Notes under the pieces: generated by a model | What the model was told of the DNA's origin: nothing | Database searches by the model: none | Seen by the model: the letters and a program-made list of their open reading frames with translations, nothing else | Made by a program: the position numbers and the translations under genes | Origin: an uncultured Eubacteriaceae bacterium | Lineage (GTDB): Bacteria > Bacillota > Clostridia > Lachnospirales > Lachnospiraceae | Direction of reading: 5' to 3' | Length of the DNA stretch: 6,015 bases | NCBI GenBank assembly: GCA_945938055.1 | Contig: CAMEUH010000160.1 | Span: forward strand, 1-6,015 | Part shown: positions 5,111 to 6,015 of the stretch, one piece after another | Position numbering within the stretch: the stretch's first letter is position 1 | Layout of the letters: each line of letters begins with the position of its first letter

Positions 5111-6015
5111 TTAATATTTTGCAAGGTACCGGTCAATCTCCCAGTCGGAAACATATTCATTAAATAATGCCCATTCTTTCTTCTTTGCTTCTGTATATTT
5201 ACCATAAATATGTTCACCCAGTGTTTCCCGGATAAACGGATCATTTTCAAGTCCTTCAATTGCCATTCCGAGATTGCTTGGAAGACTGGTAATCTTTCTT
5301 GCCTTCTTTTCTTCTTCAGTCAGTTCAAAAATATTGCAGTCAACGCTTGCCGGAGGAGTAAGCTTTCTCTTAATTCCATCAAGACCTGCTGCAAGACATA
5401 CTGCCAGTGCCAGATACGGATTTGCCGCAGAATCCGGGCAACGAAGTTCTGTTCTTGTACCAGCTCCCCTGGATGCCGGAATACGAATCAGAGGACTTCT
5501 GTTCTTTGCAGACCATGCCACATAAATCGGTGCCTCATAACCCGGAACCAGTCTCTTGTAAGAATTTACCAATGGATTCGTGATTGCCGCAATACCGTTC
5601 ATGTGCTCCATGATACCTGCAATAAACTGATATGCCACTTCGCTCAGACCATTTGCTCCATCCGGATCACAGAATGCATTCTTTCCATCCTTAAAAAGGG
5701 ACATGTTAATGTGCATGCCTGAACCTGCCATTCCGTATTTTGGCTTTGGCATGAAAGTTGCATAAAGTCCATGTCTTTTAGCAATGGTCTTAACCGTCAG
5801 CTTAAATGTCATGATATTGTCCGCTGCCTTCAGTGCCTCGTCATATTTAAAATCAATCTCATGCTGTGCCGGTGCACATTCATGATGAGATGCCTCGATT
5901 TCAAAGCCCATTTCTTCCAGTGTAAGAACCATGTCACGTCTTACATTTTCACCAAGATCAGAAGGTCCAAGGTCAAAATAGCCTGCCTTTTCATGGGAAA
6001 TGGTAGTCGGGCTGC
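5111..6015 (-). CDS. glnA: Glutamine synthetase type I (GSI-alpha), C-terminal 300 residues
   Basis: GlnA makes glutamine from glutamate, ammonia and ATP, and is the main entry of ammonia into metabolism. The frame is open from the right edge, so roughly the first third of the protein is missing. The visible part starts at SPTTISHEKAGYFDLGPSDL and contains HHECAPAQHEIDF (metal and substrate binding), MPKP followed by GSGMH (fragment residues 88-101), the NSYKRLVPGYEAP segment, NRSPLIRIP (171-179) and the RTELR segment. The sequence is close to Bacillus GlnA in my memory of it, including the ASHHE and QHEIDFKY stretches, and lacks the adenylylation-site region of proteobacterial GSI-beta. It is followed by the ANTAR gene 33 bases later. 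Regulation is probably by feedback inhibition and by the adjacent antiterminator rather than by adenylylation. No frameshift is seen. Confidence 0.98.
   Translation of the reverse strand, partial: SPTTISHEKAGYFDLGPSDLGENVRRDMVLTLEEMGFEIEASHHECAPAQHEIDFKYDEALKAADNIMTFKLTVKTIAKRHGLYATFMPKPKYGMAGSGMHINMSLFKDGKNAFCDPDGANGLSEVAYQFIAGIMEHMNGIAAITNPLVNSYKRLVPGYEAPIYVAWSAKNRSPLIRIPASRGAGTRTELRCPDSAANPYLALAVCLAAGLDGIKRKLTPPASVDCNIFELTEEEKKARKITSLPSNLGMAIEGLENDPFIRETLGEHIYGKYTEAKKKEWALFNEYVSDWEIDRYLAKY

Overview
The window looks like chromosomal DNA from a low-to-moderate G+C anaerobic Firmicute, most likely a Lachnospiraceae-type Clostridia. This is inferred from protein style (a GSI-alpha glutamine synthetase followed by an ANTAR regulator, and a clostridial-type RF3), AGGAGG ribosome binding sites, consensus SigA promoters and AT-rich intergenic DNA. 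No tRNA, rRNA, insertion sequence, prophage gene or CRISPR array was found.

Layout. (1) Positions 1-156, minus strand: the first 52 codons of an unrecognised small gene that runs off the left edge. It has a consensus promoter with a perfect 13-bp inverted repeat laid over it (185-224). (2) 386-2172, plus strand: a promoter, prfC (peptide chain release factor 3) starting at GTG 482, and an intrinsic terminator whose T-tract overlaps the end of the next, convergent gene. (3) 2165-2965, minus strand: a 266-residue protein with an N-terminal coiled coil and a C-terminal PD-(D/E)XK-like nuclease core, function unknown. (4) 2966-3645: 680 bases without a convincing gene. They hold a four-copy, 74-bp tandem array (3047-3310), a short direct repeat at its edge, and two hairpins downstream of dapF. 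(5) 3646-6015, minus strand: glnA (3' part), an ANTAR-domain RNA-binding regulator and dapF, separated by gaps of 33 and 37 bases and so probably one operon.

How they work together. The glnA-ANTAR pair is a known clostridial arrangement (NitR-like regulators), in which an RNA-binding antiterminator is thought to control nitrogen-responsive expression of glutamine synthetase. Here dapF, the last epimerase step before meso-diaminopimelate, lies at the end of the same transcription unit. prfC is a housekeeping translation gene with its own promoter and terminator. The least explained part is the tandem array upstream of the nuclease-like gene. Its copies differ only in ways that keep a hairpin paired on minus-strand RNA through G-U wobbles, which suggests a transcribed structured element on the same strand as the nuclease-like gene.
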